64,000 bases of DNA from Flavobacterium daejeonense DSM 17708 (GTDB lineage: Bacteria > Bacteroidota > Bacteroidia > Flavobacteriales > Flavobacteriaceae): positions 1 through 64,000 of the forward strand of contig NZ_AUDK01000001.1 of the NCBI RefSeq assembly GCF_000425425.1. Reading direction: 5' to 3'. Below the pieces are notes generated by a model. That model ran no database searches, was not told where the DNA came from, and saw only the letters and a list, made by a program, of their open reading frames with translations. Each line of letters starts with the position of its first letter. The stretch's first letter is position 1. A program made the position numbers and the translations under genes. Below are positions 62,726 to 64,000 of the stretch, in pieces.

Positions 62726-64000
62726 TTAACCTATAGTCATTTTATGATGAAAAGGTGTAAATCCGGTAATATACACATGAACTCCGTCGGTACGCAAAGT
62801 TCCCCTATGATAGGTATATTCTTCGCTATCTAAATTATTCACGTTTTGATGTTCGACTAAACCGGGGCCTATGTCAATTGTTTCGGTTTCCATGTTTGCT
62901 TTGGCAAAACCTGATTTCAGGAAATAATTTCCTTTTTCTCCCAATGTTGCGCCTTCTATTTGAATTCCTTCTTTAAAACACATTTCGATTGTAATTTCTA
63001 CATTTGGCGGACCATCTACCTTAAAATCTAAATTTAATGCGCCATTATTCTCTTCAATTTCAATAACCGTCGTTTGTTTTTTCACATTACTCGCAATCCG
63101 GTGTTCAAAATCCATTTTGTTCCAAAATCGTCCGTCTTTCGATTCTGACAATTGATAATCGCCATCCGCTTTTTGAAACTCCGGTATCAGAGGTTGATAA
63201 TAATCGCCCTGTTTGGTTTCTCTCAAAATGTATTTGTTTCCCACTTTTTCAATGCCGTCACTACTGAAATAACCCATTCTAAAAAAGGAAGATGACATTC
63301 GCATGTATTTCAAAATGGCATCTCCTTTTCGGTACATCAGGAAATTTGGGTTTGATGATCTTCCTGATACAATCAGAACAGGTTTGTCGTTTCCGCCAAA
63401 AAGCGTTATCGATGTATTTCCACGTCGGATTCGGACTAAATTAGAAACCGCAAAAAATTCTTCAAAATCATTTTTAATCTTAGGCTTAAGCAAAATGGTC
63501 TGTTGCAATTCCGGATTGGTCATAAATTCTACCAAAGCATCCTGCTCAAAATCAGGAATATTTTCGATAAGATTGACCATATAAGTAAATTTTGGATTTT
63601 GAGTATGAATAGCCATATAACGGTATTGCAAGTAAAATTTAGACACCGTAATATTCATAAACTGATCTTGTCTTTTGGAATCTACCGTAACCAAATCGCC
63701 ATTAAGCTCGGTGTAATAGTAATAAGTCATTAAATTCTTTTGCACCACATCTAATAATTCCGGTTTATTCAGTAATCTTGCCATAGTGATAAAAGCCTTA
63801 TCAATTACTGCCGAATACACCCCGCTTCGTTCCGAATAATGACCGTCCTGATTAAGATAAATCCCTTCCGCCAGCCATTGGTTAATTCGGTCGATATATC
63901 GAACATCCGGATACAATGCATTGATATTTGTTAAAGCTGCACTAACTACCCAACGATGATTAGGAGTATGCACGCCCCCGGTAATCATGGCTTCTCCGGC
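62726..64000 (-). CDS. Partial large protein, alpha/alpha-toroid plus beta-sandwich, function unassigned
   Basis: The frame is open to the right edge; the ATG at 63988 is internal (codons for A-G-E-A precede it). The visible C-terminal 425 residues contain a helical stretch TPNHRWVVSAALTNINALYP and LNQDGHYSERSGVYSAVIDK. A beta-rich half follows (ITLFGGNDKPVLIVSGRSSN to the end). A helical toroid followed by a beta-sheet domain is the layout of several polysaccharide-lyase and heparinase II/III-like families. The N-H-R and H-Y-S-E-R residues are candidate active-site positions. I cannot assign a family. It likely shares a transcript with DUF4861. Confidence 0.6.
   Translation of the reverse strand, partial: AGEAMITGGVHTPNHRWVVSAALTNINALYPDVRYIDRINQWLAEGIYLNQDGHYSERSGVYSAVIDKAFITMARLLNKPELLDVVQKNLMTYYYYTELNGDLVTVDSKRQDQFMNITVSKFYLQYRYMAIHTQNPKFTYMVNLIENIPDFEQDALVEFMTNPELQQTILLKPKIKNDFEEFFAVSNLVRIRRGNTSITLFGGNDKPVLIVSGRSSNPNFLMYRKGDAILKYMRMSSSFFRMGYFSSDGIEKVGNKYILRETKQGDYYQPLIPEFQKADGDYQLSESKDGRFWNKMDFEHRIASNVKKQTTVIEIEENNGALNLDFKVDGPPNVEITIEMCFKEGIQIEGATLGEKGNYFLKSGFAKANMETETIDIGPGLVEHQNVNNLDSEEYTYHRGTLRTDGVHVYITGFTPFHHKMTIG

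Noticed and set aside
1..64000. CRISPR arrays, complete insertion sequences, prophage genes
   Set aside because: I saw no regularly spaced short repeats, no transposase and no phage structural genes anywhere in the window.

Overview
The window reads as a chromosomal segment of a Flavobacterium-like member of the Bacteroidota. The signs are AT-rich DNA, SusC/SusD pairs, FecI/FecR-type regulation, a hybrid two-component sensor, a type IX secretion C-terminal signal, and TAnnTTTG promoter boxes.

Left edge (1-6.3 kb): an accessory island. It begins with the N-terminal part of a tyrosine recombinase. A compact four-gene module follows: XRE regulator, AAA ATPase with a zinc-hook CxxC and a HEPN/anticodon-nuclease-like C-terminus, D12-type adenine methyltransferase, and a PD-(D/E)XK-like nuclease. 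Mirror-image non-coding sequences bracket the module, each ending in a long imperfect hairpin. A tRNA-Trp gene and its terminator close the island.

Middle (6.6-44.5 kb): a complete pectin utilisation region. One part holds SusC, SusD, a surface-binding lipoprotein, a PL9 lyase, an esterase, FecR, an ECF sigma factor and a 2,643-residue secreted PL1-CE8 fusion. The susC and PL1-CE8 genes share a conserved upstream region with a hairpin, so they probably form one sigma regulon. A second operon (GH28, GH105, CE8, CE12, GH28) and a third (kduI-kduD-uxaC-kdgK-eda-uxaB-uxaA), plus an ExuT-like transporter, each carry the palindrome TGYAATCGATTRCA directly after a TAnnTTTG box. That is the expected signature of the LacI-family regulator encoded at 33.8 kb. 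Surface depolymerisation would thus be under sigma/anti-sigma control, and periplasmic and cytoplasmic uronate catabolism under LacI control.

Right part (44.9-61.6 kb): an operon, read leftwards, of GH92 alpha-mannosidase, GH43, GH89 alpha-N-acetylglucosaminidase, an HGSNAT-like transmembrane glucosamine N-acetyltransferase, a PI-PLC-like phosphodiesterase, GH115 alpha-glucuronidase, a metallophosphoesterase and a hybrid two-component regulator. It has no SusC/D. The activities match, bond by bond, what would be needed to dismantle a GPI-anchor glycan, possibly on plant arabinogalactan proteins. This is the most interesting candidate system in the window. Upstream of a strong terminator lie a DUF4861 protein and a gene cut by the right edge.
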